Origin: Conexibacter sp. CPCC 206217
GTDB lineage: Bacteria; Actinomycetota; Thermoleophilia; Solirubrobacterales; Solirubrobacteraceae
Length of the DNA: 64,000 nucleotides
Direction: 5' to 3'
Assembly (NCBI RefSeq): GCF_030646165.1
Contig: NZ_JAUTDO010000010.1
Coordinates: forward strand, 62,001 to 126,000
A program made the translations under genes and the position numbers. This document shows, piece by piece, positions 1-8,993 of the stretch. Positions within the stretch are counted from its first letter, which is position 1, and every line of letters begins with the position of its first letter. The notes under the pieces were generated by a model, which had not been told where the DNA came from, made no database searches, and saw only the letters and a list, made by a program, of their open reading frames with translations.

Positions 1-1
1 C

Positions 2-325
2 GCGAAGCTCGGCGTCAGCATCGACACGTGCCTTGCGAGTCCGCGCGTGCGCGCACGCGACACCGCGCTGCTGGCGTGCGAGGCGCTCGGCGTGGCGCCG
101 CGGATCGAGCCGGCGCTGGCCGGCGGCCGCTTCGACGCGGAGGCGCTTGCGGCCGGCCACGGCGAGCACGTGCTGCTGGTCGGTCACGAGCCGGACTTCT
201 CGCGCGCCGTGCACGAGCTGACGGGCGCCCAGGCGCAGATGAAGAAGGGAGGGCTCGCCGGCTGCGAGCCCGGCCTCCTGCACGTCCTGCTGCGCCCGGC
301 GGAGCTGCGCGCGATCGCCGGCTGA
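2..325 (+). CDS. sixA: SixA-type phosphohistidine phosphatase, C-terminal part
   Basis: Histidine-phosphatase (phosphoglycerate-mutase superfamily) protein of the SixA type, which removes phosphate from phosphohistidine on signalling proteins. The window cuts off the N-terminus with the first catalytic His (RHG motif). What remains shows the SPRVRARDTA block that follows it in SixA, the second catalytic His in VGHEPDFS, and the KGGLA block. About 107 residues are present, roughly two thirds of a usual 160-residue SixA. The frame is open from base 2. The gene ends 90 bases before the next start. Family call is firm; the substrate is unknown. Confidence 0.8.
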   Translation, partial: AKLGVSIDTCLASPRVRARDTALLACEALGVAPRIEPALAGGRFDAEALAAGHGEHVLLVGHEPDFSRAVHELTGAQAQMKKGGLAGCEPGLLHVLLRPAELRAIAG

Positions 326-415
326 GCCGTCCTTGGCCGCCAGTCCAGGGCGCCGCGCGGCATCTTTGTCCTTAGGTCCAGCGGTTATGGGGTAGGGCTT
401 GGGCATCGTTGGGCA

Positions 416-1270
416 ATGCTCCGGACACGCGGGATCCTCGACCTGATGCCTGTCAGTCCCATTGACGGCGCGCGCTCCCGCGGGCGCGAGCGGCCGCTGA
501 TCGCGGTCACGACCTCGGAGATGCGCGACCCGCCCGAGCACCTGACGAAGGACCAGGCGGATCCGCCGCGGCGCGAGATGGCACTCGGGTTGCGCTACCT
601 GGAGGCGATCGAGTCGAGCGGCGGCGTGCCGGTCGTCGCGCCGCCGATGGGGCTGGTCGCGGCCGAGGCGCTGCTGGACGCCGTCGACGGGCTCTGCCTC
701 TCCGGCGGCCCCGACATCCATCCGAGCGCCTACGGCCAGGAGCCGCATCCGGAGCTGGGACCGACCGAGCGCGAGCTGGACGCCTTCGAGCTGGCGCTCG
801 TGCGCGCGGCCGACGCGCGCAGCCTGCCGGTGCTGGCCGTCTGCCGCGGCGCGCAGCTCGTCAACGTCGCGCGCGGCGGCACGCTGATCCAGCATCTGCC
901 GGACGTCGTCGGCGACCAGATCGAGCACCGTCAGAGAGAGCGCGCGGAGAACCTCACGCACGCGATGAGGCTCGAGCCGGGCTCGCTGCTGTCGGAGATC
1001 GCCGGCTGGCACGACGGCGCCGTCAACTCGTTCCACCACCAGGCGGTCGACGAGCTGGGGTACGGGCTGACGGCCACCGGCTGGGCGCCGGACGGCACGA
1101 TCGAGGCGTTCGAGGCACCCGACCGGCCGTTCCTGATCGGCGTGCAGTGGCATGCCGAGTGCCTGATCGGCTGGCCCGAGCACGTCCGCCTGTTCCAGGC
1201 GTTCGTCGCCGCCTGCCGCGTCGGCGGCGGGGACCCGCGCGCCCGCGCCACTGAGCCAGTGGGCGGGTGA
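416..1270 (+). CDS. Class-I glutamine amidotransferase-like hydrolase (peptidase C26, PuuD-like)
   Basis: 284-residue gamma-glutamyl hydrolase of the C26 family, which cleaves gamma-glutamyl amide or peptide bonds in the cytoplasm. The catalytic triad is visible: Cys143 in AVCRGAQ, His246 and Glu248 in VQWHAE. The oxyanion-strand motif LSGGPDIHP lies near residue 95. Neither ATG 416 nor ATG 446 has a clear ribosome binding site, so the first 10 residues are uncertain. It ends 7 bases before the AsnO-like gene and is probably the first gene of a four-gene amidoligase operon, where it could trim or recycle the gamma-glutamyl product. That role is inferred from context. Confidence 0.85.
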   Translation: MLRTRGILDLMPVSPIDGARSRGRERPLIAVTTSEMRDPPEHLTKDQADPPRREMALGLRYLEAIESSGGVPVVAPPMGLVAAEALLDAVDGLCLSGGPDIHPSAYGQEPHPELGPTERELDAFELALVRAADARSLPVLAVCRGAQLVNVARGGTLIQHLPDVVGDQIEHRQRERAENLTHAMRLEPGSLLSEIAGWHDGAVNSFHHQAVDELGYGLTATGWAPDGTIEAFEAPDRPFLIGVQWHAECLIGWPEHVRLFQAFVAACRVGGGDPRARATEPVGG

Positions 1271-1277
1271 GCGGCCG

Positions 1278-3056
1278 ATGTGCGGCATCGCCGGCGAGAT
1301 CGCGTTCACGCGCGCCGCAGACGTCTGTGCGGTGCAGCGGATGGCGGACACGATGGCGCGCCGCGGACCGGACGGGCACGGCGCCTGGGCCTCCGGCGGC
1401 GTCGCGCTCGCGCACCGGCGGCTGAAGATCATCGACCTGTCCGAGCGCGCCGCGCAGCCGATGGTCGACTCCGACCTCGGCCTGACGATCGTCTTCAACG
1501 GCTGCATCTACAACTACAGAGCGCTGCGCGACGAGCTGGAGGCGGAGGGCTTCCGCTTCTTCTCGACGAGCGACTCGGAGGTGATCGCGAAGGCGTACCG
1601 CTGCTGGGGCGTGCGCTGCGTCGAGCGCTTCGCCGGCATGTTCGCGTTCGCGATCGCCGAGCGCGACAGCGGCAGAGTCGTGCTCGCGCGCGACCGCCTC
1701 GGGATCAAGCCGCTGTACCTGTCCGAGCAGGAGGGCGCGCTGCGCTTCGCCTCGACGCTGCCGGCGCTGCTGGCCGGCGGTGACGTCGACACGCGCCTGG
1801 ACCCGGTCGCGCTGCATCACTACTTCTCCTGGCACGCGGTCGTCCCGGCGCCTCACACCATCTTGCGGGGTGTCAGGAAGCTCCCACCCGCTACGGTCAT
1901 GACGATCGAGCCCGACGGCACCCGCACGCAGACGACCTACTGGGACCCGCCCTACGAGCGCCGGCCCGAGCACGACGGGATGAGCGAGCGCGACTGGAGC
2001 GACGCGGTGCTGGAAGCGCTGCGCGTCGCGGTGCAGCGGCGGATGGTCGCCGACGTGCCCGTCGGCGTGCTGCTGTCCGGCGGCCTCGACTCGTCGCTGA
2101 TCGTCGCGCTGCTGGCCGAGGCCGGGCAGCGCGACCTGCAGACGTTCAGCATCGGCTTCGAGCACGGGCCCGAGGTCGAGGGCGACGAGTTCAGATGGTC
2201 CGACATGGTCGCGCAGCGATACGGCACCGACCACAAACGCTGGCGCGTCTCCGGCGACGAGGTCCTCGGCGCGCTCGACGACGCGATCCTCGCGATGAGC
2301 GAGCCGATGACCTCGCACGACGCGATCGCCTTCTACCTGCTGTCGCAGGAGGTCTCGGGCGCCGGCTGCAAGGTCGTGCAGAGCGGTCAGGGCGCCGACG
2401 AGGTCTTCGCCGGCTACTCGTGGTACCCGCCGCTGCTGGGCGCCCCCGGCCTCGGCGACGACGCCTACGCGGCCGAGTTCATCGACCGCGACCCGGCCGA
2501 GATGGCCGACCTGCTGCACCCCAGACGGCTGCCGCCGGTCGACGTCAGCCGCCGCTTCGTGGGCGAGCACTTCGCGCGCGCCGGGGCCGACGACCCGCTC
2601 GACCGCGCGCTGCGGCTGGACACGCAGATCATGCTCGTCGACGATCCGGTCAAGCGCGTCGACAACATGACGATGGCGTGGGGGCTGGAGGCGCGCACGC
2701 CGTTCCTCGACCACGAGCTGGTCGAGCTGGCCGCCGCCTGCCCGCCGGAGCTGAAGCTCGCGCACGGCGGCAAGGGCGTGCTGAAGACGGCCGCGCGCAC
2801 GCTCCTCAGCGAGACCGTGATCGACCGCCCGAAGGGCTACTTCCCGGTGCCGGCGATCTCGCATCTGGAGGGCGAGCCGCTGGAGCGCGTGCGGGCCGCG
2901 CTGACCTCGCACGCCGCGCGCGACCGCGGCCTCTACAAGCCGGCGCACGTCGAGGCGCTGCTGGCCGACCCGGTCGGCGCGCGCACCGGCATCGGCAGCT
3001 CGAAGCTGTGGCAGGTCGGTCTGCTGGAGCTGTGGCTGCAAGGGCATGGGATCTGA
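1278..3056 (+). CDS. AsnO-like glutamine-dependent amidotransferase (N-acetylglutaminylglutamine amidotransferase family)
   Basis: 592-residue class-II glutamine amidotransferase. Cys2 after the start Met is the glutaminase nucleophile (MCGIAGE). The C-terminal asparagine-synthase domain carries the PP-loop LLSGGLDSS near residue 268. By memory of the family it resembles the Pseudomonas enzyme that amidates N-acetylglutaminylglutamine, an osmoprotectant dipeptide amide, more than housekeeping AsnB; blocks such as LPPATVM, VVQSGQGADE and DDPVKRVDNMTMAWGLEART fit that group. The GNAT/ATP-grasp partner that makes the dipeptide in Pseudomonas is absent here. A circularly permuted ATP-grasp and a GCS2 ligase follow instead, so the substrate is probably a different peptide. 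That last point is inference. Confidence 0.85.
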   Translation: MCGIAGEIAFTRAADVCAVQRMADTMARRGPDGHGAWASGGVALAHRRLKIIDLSERAAQPMVDSDLGLTIVFNGCIYNYRALRDELEAEGFRFFSTSDSEVIAKAYRCWGVRCVERFAGMFAFAIAERDSGRVVLARDRLGIKPLYLSEQEGALRFASTLPALLAGGDVDTRLDPVALHHYFSWHAVVPAPHTILRGVRKLPPATVMTIEPDGTRTQTTYWDPPYERRPEHDGMSERDWSDAVLEALRVAVQRRMVADVPVGVLLSGGLDSSLIVALLAEAGQRDLQTFSIGFEHGPEVEGDEFRWSDMVAQRYGTDHKRWRVSGDEVLGALDDAILAMSEPMTSHDAIAFYLLSQEVSGAGCKVVQSGQGADEVFAGYSWYPPLLGAPGLGDDAYAAEFIDRDPAEMADLLHPRRLPPVDVSRRFVGEHFARAGADDPLDRALRLDTQIMLVDDPVKRVDNMTMAWGLEARTPFLDHELVELAAACPPELKLAHGGKGVLKTAARTLLSETVIDRPKGYFPVPAISHLEGEPLERVRAALTSHAARDRGLYKPAHVEALLADPVGARTGIGSSKLWQVGLLELWLQGHGI

Positions 3057-3094
3057 CGCGATGGCCTCGCCGACCAGGATCGGGAGCTGACGCG

Positions 3095-4606
3095 ATGGCT
3101 GTGGTGGATGCGATCGACGACGAGCCGCACGGCGCGATGGACGGCTACGACGAGGCGTACGCCGCGCCGGGCGCCCCGCGCGCGCCGTACGAGCAGCTGC
3201 TGGGCGCGCTCGGCGAGGTCGACCTGTCCGCGCTGCGCATGCGCGTGTGGGAGCGGATGGCGGAGATCGGCGCGACCTTCGGCACGCAGCCGTTCGGCGT
3301 CGACCCGGTGCCGCGGATCCTCGCCGCAAGCGAGTGGGCGACCCTGTCGGCCGGCCTGTCGCAGCGCGTGCGCGCGCTCAACGCGTTCGTGCGCGACGCC
3401 TACGGCGACCGCCGCATCGTCGCCGCCGGCGTGATGCCGCAGCAGGTGATCGAGCAGGCCGACGGCTACGAGCCGGACCTGCGCGGCCGGCTGCCCGACG
3501 GCGCCGTCCCGATCGGCGTCGCCGGCCTCGACGTCGTGCGCGACACCTGCGGCACGCTGCTGGTGCTGGAGGACAACCTGCGGATGCCGTCCGGCTTCAC
3601 CTACGCGGTCGCCGCGCAGGAGGTCGTCGCCGAGTCGCTGCCGATCGCCGGCGCTGCCCGCCACGACCTCGCCGACGGCGTCCCGCCGGCGCTGGCGGCG
3701 ACGCTGCGCGATGCCGCCCCGCAGCGGCGCGGTCGCTCCGGCTCCGGCTCCGCGGCGGCTCGCTCGGCGGCGGCCCGATCGATCGCGTCCGGCTCAGCGC
3801 CCGCCGGGAGCGCTCGCCGCGGCAGCTCCAGCGACCCCTGCATCGTGCTGCTCAGCGAGGGCAGCTCCGGGTCGACCTGGTACGAGCACACGACCGCCGC
3901 GCGCTGGCTGGGGATCCCCGCCGTCACGCTCGGCGACCTGCGTCGCCACGGCCCCGACGTCGTCGCGACGCTCGCCGACGGCAGCACCCGCCGCGTCGAC
4001 GTGATCTACCGCCGTTCCGACGAGGAGCGGCTGCGCGGCGACGACGGTCGGCCGACGGCAGTCGCGCAACTGCTGCTGGAGCCGTGGCTGACCGGCCGCG
4101 TCGCCGTCGTCAACGCGTTCGGCACCGGCGTCGCCGACGACAAGCTCGCGCACGCCTACGTCGAGGCGATGATCCGCTTCTACCTGCGCGAGGAGCCGCT
4201 GCTGGGGTCGGTGCCGACGCTCGACCTGTCCGAGCCCGACGTCGCCGCGCGCGTGCTCGCCGACCCGCGCTCCTACGTCGTCAAGCCGCGCAGCGGCGAG
4301 GGCGGGCGCGGCGTCGTCGTCTGCGCGCACGCGGACGCCGCCGACGTGCGCCGGATCGTCGCGGAGGTGCGCGCCGCGCCGGAGCGCTGGATCGCGCAGG
4401 AGACCGTCGCGCTGTCGCACCATCCGACCGTCGTCGACGGCCGCCTCGCGCCGCGTCACATCGACCTGCGGCCGTTCGTCTTCGCCACCCGCAGCGGGGA
4501 GACGGTGGTCCCCGGCGGGCTGACGCGCGTCGCCTGGGAGGCCGGCGCGCTCGTCGTCAACTCGTCGCAGCAAGGGGGCGCGAAGGACACATGGGTGCTC
4601 AGATAG
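3095..4606 (+). CDS. Circularly permuted ATP-grasp type 2 amidoligase
   Basis: 503-residue protein of the circularly permuted ATP-grasp family (COG2308 type), predicted to form amide bonds using ATP. Diagnostic blocks are the TCGTLLVLEDNLRMPSG segment, NAFGTGVADDKL, YVVKPRSGEGGRGVVV and the C-terminal NSSQQGGAKDTWVL. A Ser/Ala/Arg-rich low-complexity linker of about 40 residues lies near residues 206-245. The start is fixed by a GGGAG motif 8 bases before ATG 3095. It follows the AsnO-like gene by 38 bases and overlaps the GCS2 gene by 16 bases, so the three are almost certainly cotranscribed. Substrates are unknown. Confidence 0.85.
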   Translation: MAVVDAIDDEPHGAMDGYDEAYAAPGAPRAPYEQLLGALGEVDLSALRMRVWERMAEIGATFGTQPFGVDPVPRILAASEWATLSAGLSQRVRALNAFVRDAYGDRRIVAAGVMPQQVIEQADGYEPDLRGRLPDGAVPIGVAGLDVVRDTCGTLLVLEDNLRMPSGFTYAVAAQEVVAESLPIAGAARHDLADGVPPALAATLRDAAPQRRGRSGSGSAAARSAAARSIASGSAPAGSARRGSSSDPCIVLLSEGSSGSTWYEHTTAARWLGIPAVTLGDLRRHGPDVVATLADGSTRRVDVIYRRSDEERLRGDDGRPTAVAQLLLEPWLTGRVAVVNAFGTGVADDKLAHAYVEAMIRFYLREEPLLGSVPTLDLSEPDVAARVLADPRSYVVKPRSGEGGRGVVVCAHADAADVRRIVAEVRAAPERWIAQETVALSHHPTVVDGRLAPRHIDLRPFVFATRSGETVVPGGLTRVAWEAGALVVNSSQQGGAKDTWVLR

Positions 4607-5727
4607 AGGACGTCGGCGCACTCCCGGACTGGGCCGAATGGAACCCCTCCGCGAGCTACACGCTCGGGGTCGAGGAGGAGGTGATGCTGCTCGACCCGTG
4701 GCGCTGGTCGCTGGCGCAGCGGATCGAGGACGCGCTCGACGGGCTGCCGCAGTCGCTCGGCGGCTTCATCAGCGCGGAGACGCATCAGGCCGCGATCGAG
4801 CTGGCGACCGAGCCGCATCACACCGTCGCCGCCGCGGCGTCGCAGCTGATCGACCTGCGCGGCCAGCTGACCGACGGCCTCGCGCCGCTCGGCATGGCCG
4901 CCGCCGCGGCCGGCACGCACCCGACCGCGACGTGGAAGGAGACCGAGGTCTCGCCCGCCGGTCGCCATCAGCTGATCCACCGCACGATGCGCGAGCTGGC
5001 ACGGCGCGAGCCGACCTTCGCGCTGCACGTGCACGTCGGCGTCGCGGAGGCGGCGAGCGCGACGCGGCTGCTGAACCAGATGCGCGCCCACCTGCCGCTG
5101 CTGCTGGCGCTGTCGGGCAACTCGCCGTTCTGGCAGGGGCGCGACGCCGGCATCTGCTCCGCTCGCACGGTCGTCTTCCAGTCGTTCCCGCGGACCGGGA
5201 TCCCGCGCGCGTTCGACAGCTACCTCGACTGGGTCGGCGCGCTCGACCGGCTGATCAGCGCGGGCGCGATCCCGGAGCCGACGTTCCTGTGGTGGGACCT
5301 GCGCCTGCAGCCGCATCTCGGCACGCTGGAGATCCGCATCATGGACGCGCAGACGGAGGTCGCCGACACGGCCGCGCTCGTCGCGCTCGTGCAGTCGGTC
5401 GCGCGGCTGGAGCTGGAGGAGGGCTATGCCGCGCTGGAGCTGGTGGGCGCGCCGGAGGTGCTGGCCGAGAACCGCTTCCTGGCGCTGCGCGACGGGATCG
5501 AGGCCTCCTTCGTGGACCCGGTCGCCGCTGCGCTGGTGCCCGCGCGCGAGCAGCTCGACCAGCTGCTCGACGCCGCCCGCCCGCACGCCGACGAGCTCGG
5601 CTGCCGTGACGAGCTGGACGACGTCGCCCGCCTCGCCGACGCGACCGGCGCCGCCCGCCAGCGCGACCTCGCCGACCGCGCCCGCAACCTGCAGGAGGTC
5701 GTGCGCGGGCTGGTGGAGGTCTTCTGA
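4591..5727 (+). CDS. GCS2-family carboxylate-amine ligase (YbdK-like)
   Basis: 378-residue glutamate-cysteine ligase 2 family enzyme, which joins a carboxylate (commonly glutamate gamma-carboxylate) to an amine with ATP. Family blocks seen are LGVEEEVMLLD near residue 25, HVHVGV, LSGNSPFW and the GTLEIRIMD strand. The length is normal for YbdK. The start overlaps the end of the preceding ATP-grasp gene by 16 bases. With that gene and the AsnO-like amidotransferase it could build a short gamma-glutamyl or amide-capped peptide; this is inferred from the operon. Glutathione synthesis is less likely because no typical GshB is present. Confidence 0.85.
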   Translation: MGAQIEDVGALPDWAEWNPSASYTLGVEEEVMLLDPWRWSLAQRIEDALDGLPQSLGGFISAETHQAAIELATEPHHTVAAAASQLIDLRGQLTDGLAPLGMAAAAAGTHPTATWKETEVSPAGRHQLIHRTMRELARREPTFALHVHVGVAEAASATRLLNQMRAHLPLLLALSGNSPFWQGRDAGICSARTVVFQSFPRTGIPRAFDSYLDWVGALDRLISAGAIPEPTFLWWDLRLQPHLGTLEIRIMDAQTEVADTAALVALVQSVARLELEEGYAALELVGAPEVLAENRFLALRDGIEASFVDPVAAALVPAREQLDQLLDAARPHADELGCRDELDDVARLADATGAARQRDLADRARNLQEVVRGLVEVF

Positions 5728-5811
5728 GCTGACGCGGCCCCGCGTGCGCGTCGCGGCGGCCGTGGCGCGAGGGCTGACCAGCCGGCACGCGCGCTCGCGT
5801 ACGATGCGCGC

Positions 5812-7566
5812 GTGAGCGGAGCGAGCAGGCAGGGGGAGAGCGTCGCCGACGCGGTCGGCCGAGCGCTTGCGGCGGCCGGTGCCGAGGTCGTCTTCGGCGT
5901 GCTCGGCAGCGGCAACCTCGTCGTCACGAATGCGCTCGTCGCCGGCGGGGCGCGGTTCGTCGCGGCGCGCCACGAGGCCGGCGCGGTCTGCATGGCGGAC
6001 GGCTGGGCGCGCGTCAGCGGTGGCGTCGGCGTCGCGAGCGTCCACCAGGGACCGGGGCTGACGAACGCGATCACGGGGATCGCGGAGGCGGTCAAGAGCC
6101 ACACGCCGCTGCTCGTGCTCGCCGCCGACACCCCCGCCGCCGCGATCCACTCGAACTTCCGCATCGACCAGCACGGCCTCGTCGAATCGGTCGGCGCCGC
6201 CGCCGAGCGGATCCACTCCCCCGCGAGCGCCGTCGAGGACGCGCTGCGCGCCTGGCGCCGCGCCGAGCTGGAGCGCCGCCCGCTCGTCCTGATGCTCCCG
6301 CTCGACGTGCAGGCGTCGCAGGCGCCGGCGCAGAGCGCAGGTCTGGTGTCGTCAGACGACACCAAACCGGTCGTCGTGCCAGCGCCGGCCGCTTCGGCGG
6401 TGGCGCAGGCGGCCGGGCAGCTCGCGGCGGCGCGACGGCCGGTGATCGTCGCGGGGCGTGGGGCGGTGCTGGCCGATGCGCGCGCGGCGCTGGAGGCGCT
6501 CGCCGCCCGCTGCGGTGCGCTGCTGGCGACCTCCGCGCCCGCCAACGGCCTCTTCGACGGCGCCGCGTTCGCGCTCGGGATCGCCGGCGGCTTCGCGACC
6601 CCGCTCGCATTGGAGCTGCTGCCGCAGGCCGACCTCGTGCTGGCGTTCGGCGCGACGCTGAACCAGTGGACGACGCGCCACGGCACGCTGTTCGGGGACG
6701 CCCAGGTGATCCAGATCGACGTCGACCCGACGGTCCTCGGCGCGCACGGCCCGCGTGCCGCGACGATCGTCGGCGACGCCGCCGCAACGGCCGAGGCGAT
6801 CCTGAACGCCCTCCCGCCTGGCGATGCGCCGGGCTGGCGGTCGCCGGACCTGGCCGCCGAGATCGTCACCCGCCGCTGGTCCGACGAGCCGCTGGAAGCC
6901 GCCGCCGCACCCCGCGCCGACGGAGGACCGAAGGATCACCACCGCTCTGCCGCAGCAGACCTTCGCGCCTCCCTCCCGCCCGGGACCGAGCGCACGACGG
7001 TGGATCCCCGCGCCCTCACCATCGCGCTCGACCGGATCCTCCCCGCCGACCGGCTCGTCGCCGTCGACTCCGGCCACTTCCTCGGCTGGCCGGCGATGTA
7101 CCTGCCGGTGCGGGATGCGCGCGCGTGGGTCTTCCCGAACGGGTTCCAGGCGGTCGGGCTCGGGCTCGGCAACGCGATCGGTGCGGCGGTCGCGGAGCCG
7201 GAGCGGATCACGGTCGCCGCGCTCGGCGACGGCGGCGCGTTCATGGCGTTGCCGGAGTTGGAGACCGCGGTGCGTCTCGGCCTCGAGCTGCTCGTGCTGA
7301 TCTACGACGACGCCGCGTACGGCGCCGAGGTCCACCACTTCGCGCCCGCCGGCCATGACGTGACCGGCGCGCGGTTCCCCGACGCCGACCTCGCCGCGCT
7401 CGGCCGCGCGGCCGGCGCCGAGGCCGTCACGGTCCGTTCGACAGACGACCTGCAGGCCGTCGAGACGTGGGTCGCCGCCGGTGCGGGCGGTCCGCTCGTC
7501 GTCGACGCGAAGGTCGATCCCAGCATCTGCGCCGCATGGCTCGAGGACGCCTTCCGCGGTGGTTGA
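5812..7566 (+). CDS. Thiamine-pyrophosphate-dependent enzyme, acetolactate-synthase/benzoylformate-decarboxylase type
   Basis: 584-residue three-domain TPP enzyme. The N-terminal PYR domain has the activating Glu in RHEAGAVCMADGWAR near residue 45. The central domain follows at about 190-320, and the C-terminal PP domain has GDGGAFM. The usual second Asn pair of the TPP motif is replaced by Asp-Asp in IYDDAAYGAEV. Reaction and substrate cannot be told from sequence. The GTG start lies exactly 6 bases after a TACGAT hexamer, so the mRNA is probably leaderless. Residues about 177-186 are encoded by a palindromic repeat (6340-6368) also found between genes at 60953-60981; it falls in the linker before the central domain. 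Confidence 0.85.
   Translation: MSGASRQGESVADAVGRALAAAGAEVVFGVLGSGNLVVTNALVAGGARFVAARHEAGAVCMADGWARVSGGVGVASVHQGPGLTNAITGIAEAVKSHTPLLVLAADTPAAAIHSNFRIDQHGLVESVGAAAERIHSPASAVEDALRAWRRAELERRPLVLMLPLDVQASQAPAQSAGLVSSDDTKPVVVPAPAASAVAQAAGQLAAARRPVIVAGRGAVLADARAALEALAARCGALLATSAPANGLFDGAAFALGIAGGFATPLALELLPQADLVLAFGATLNQWTTRHGTLFGDAQVIQIDVDPTVLGAHGPRAATIVGDAAATAEAILNALPPGDAPGWRSPDLAAEIVTRRWSDEPLEAAAAPRADGGPKDHHRSAAADLRASLPPGTERTTVDPRALTIALDRILPADRLVAVDSGHFLGWPAMYLPVRDARAWVFPNGFQAVGLGLGNAIGAAVAEPERITVAALGDGGAFMALPELETAVRLGLELLVLIYDDAAYGAEVHHFAPAGHDVTGARFPDADLAALGRAAGAEAVTVRSTDDLQAVETWVAAGAGGPLVVDAKVDPSICAAWLEDAFRGG
6340..6368. repeat. Dispersed palindromic repeat, copy 1, inside a coding region
   Basis: Inverted repeat with 13-base arms (left arm GGTCTGGTGTCGT, one mismatch) around a 3-base centre. 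It lies in frame within the TPP-enzyme gene and adds residues GLVSSDDTKP to an interdomain linker. The same 13-base arms with a different 3-base centre form the core of the larger palindrome at 60942-60992. Sharing of a 29-base element between unrelated sites suggests a small dispersed repeat. Confidence 0.7.
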
Positions 7567-7591
7567 CCCCGTACACCCGAGGAGAGAGCCG

Positions 7592-8374
7592 ATGTCCGAG
7601 ACACCCGTCACCGTCCTGATGGACGCACTCGGCGACGCGAGCGTCCAGGTCGTCGACCTGACCCAGTCGCTGAGCGAGCGCACGCCGGTGATCCAGCTGC
7701 CGGAGCAGTTCGCGAACACGCCCCGGCTGAGCCGCCGCGAGCTGAGCAGATACGACGACAGAGGCCCGTTGTGGGCATGGTCGGTGCTGGAGGTCGGCGA
7801 GCACACCGGCACGCACATCGATGCGCCGATCCACTGGATCAGCGGCAGGGACGGCGAGGACGTGGCGTCGATCCCGCCGCGCAGGCTGTTCGGCCCGGCC
7901 GTCGTGGTCGACAAGACGGCGGAGGTCGAGCGCGACCCCGGCTACCTGCTGACCGCCGAGGATCTGCACGCCCACGAGCGCGAGCACGGCCGTATCCCGG
8001 ACGGCGCCTGGCTGCTGTTCCGCAGCGGCTGGGGCGCGCGTGCCGACGACGCCGAGGCGTTCCTCAACGCCGGCCCCGACGGGCCGGTCACGCCCGGTCC
8101 CGACGTGGCGGCGGTCCGCTGGCTCGCAACCGAGCGCGCGATCGCCGGCTTCGGCGTCGAGACGGTCGGCACCGACGCCGGCAACGGGGCGACCTTCGAC
8201 CCGCCGTTCCCGGCGCACAACATCCTGCTCGGGGCGGGCGTCTACGGCCTCGCCCAGCTCGCCAACCTCAGCGAGCTGCCGGCCACCGGCGCGCTGCTGA
8301 TCGTCGCCCCGCTGAAGCTGGTCGGCGGTACCGGCAGCCCCGCCCGGGTGCTCGCGCTCGTCCCTGCGACGTAG
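7592..8374 (+). CDS. Cyclase-family protein (kynurenine-formamidase-like metal hydrolase)
   Basis: 260-residue member of the putative cyclase family (PF04199 type), metal-dependent amide or lactone hydrolases that include KynB. The metal-binding signature HTGTHIDAPIHW is near residue 70, and the C-terminal FPAHNILLGAGVYGLAQLANL block is typical. The start at 7592 has a strong GGAGAG ribosome binding site 5-10 bases upstream. It follows the TPP enzyme by 25 bases and likely shares its transcript. The pairing suggests hydrolysis of a product or substrate of the TPP enzyme, but no specific pathway is evident. Confidence 0.85.
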   Translation: MSETPVTVLMDALGDASVQVVDLTQSLSERTPVIQLPEQFANTPRLSRRELSRYDDRGPLWAWSVLEVGEHTGTHIDAPIHWISGRDGEDVASIPPRRLFGPAVVVDKTAEVERDPGYLLTAEDLHAHEREHGRIPDGAWLLFRSGWGARADDAEAFLNAGPDGPVTPGPDVAAVRWLATERAIAGFGVETVGTDAGNGATFDPPFPAHNILLGAGVYGLAQLANLSELPATGALLIVAPLKLVGGTGSPARVLALVPAT

Positions 8375-8417
8375 CGCTCGCGCGTCACAACCCGCTCGAC
8401 CTGCTCGTATAGGGAGT

Positions 8418-8993
8418 GTGGGTCGACCGGGGCGAGACGAGGGGCGCAGCGACGCGGAGCTGCTCGTCGCGTGCGCGGACGAGCCGGAGGCGTTCGCGAC
8501 CTTCTACCGCCGCCACGTCGGCGCGCTGCTCGGCTACCTGCACGCGCGCACCGGCCGTGCCGAGCTGGCGGCCGACGTCTGCGCCGAGACGTTCGCGCGA
8601 GCGCTGGAGCGCCACGCGCAGTTCGACGCCGCGCGCGGGCCCGCGCGCGGCTGGCTGTTCATGATCGGCTCCGGGGTGCTGATCGACAGCTTCCGCCGCG
8701 GCCAGGTGGAGGACCGCGCCCGCCGCCGCCTGGGGATCCCGCCGCGCGAGCTGACCGACCGCGACCTCGAGCGGATCGAGGAGCTGATCGACGCGCGCAG
8801 CGCGCCCGACCCGTCTGCGCTCGTCGCCGACCTGCCGCCGGAGCAGCGCGAGGCGTTGCTCGCGCGGATCGTGGAGGAGCGTTCCTACGCGGAGATCGCC
8901 GCCCAACTGGAGGTCTCGCAGGCGGTCGTGCGCCAGCGCGTCAGCCGCGGACTGTCCGCCCTGCGCGCGCGGATGGGGAGCGAGGGACCATGA
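8418..8993 (+). CDS. ECF-type RNA polymerase sigma factor
   Basis: 191-residue sigma-70 family protein of the extracytoplasmic-function type. Region 2 is AFATFYRRHVGALLGYLHAR with LAADVCAETFARAL. Region 4 is LPPEQREALLARIVEERSYAEIAAQLEVS followed by the recognition helix QAVVRQRVSRGL. The GTG start has AGGGAG only one base upstream, too close for a normal ribosome binding site; a TATAGG hexamer 4 bases before the start hints at a leaderless mRNA. The stop overlaps the next start by 4 bases (ATGA). It probably responds to an envelope signal passed through the two membrane proteins encoded after it. Confidence 0.9.
   Translation: MGRPGRDEGRSDAELLVACADEPEAFATFYRRHVGALLGYLHARTGRAELAADVCAETFARALERHAQFDAARGPARGWLFMIGSGVLIDSFRRGQVEDRARRRLGIPPRELTDRDLERIEELIDARSAPDPSALVADLPPEQREALLARIVEERSYAEIAAQLEVSQAVVRQRVSRGLSALRARMGSEGP

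Noticed and set aside
1023..3329. 768-codon minus-strand open frame opposite the AsnO-like gene
   Set aside because: Arg-rich, no family motif, and lies over a strongly recognisable plus-strand enzyme; a high-GC shadow frame.
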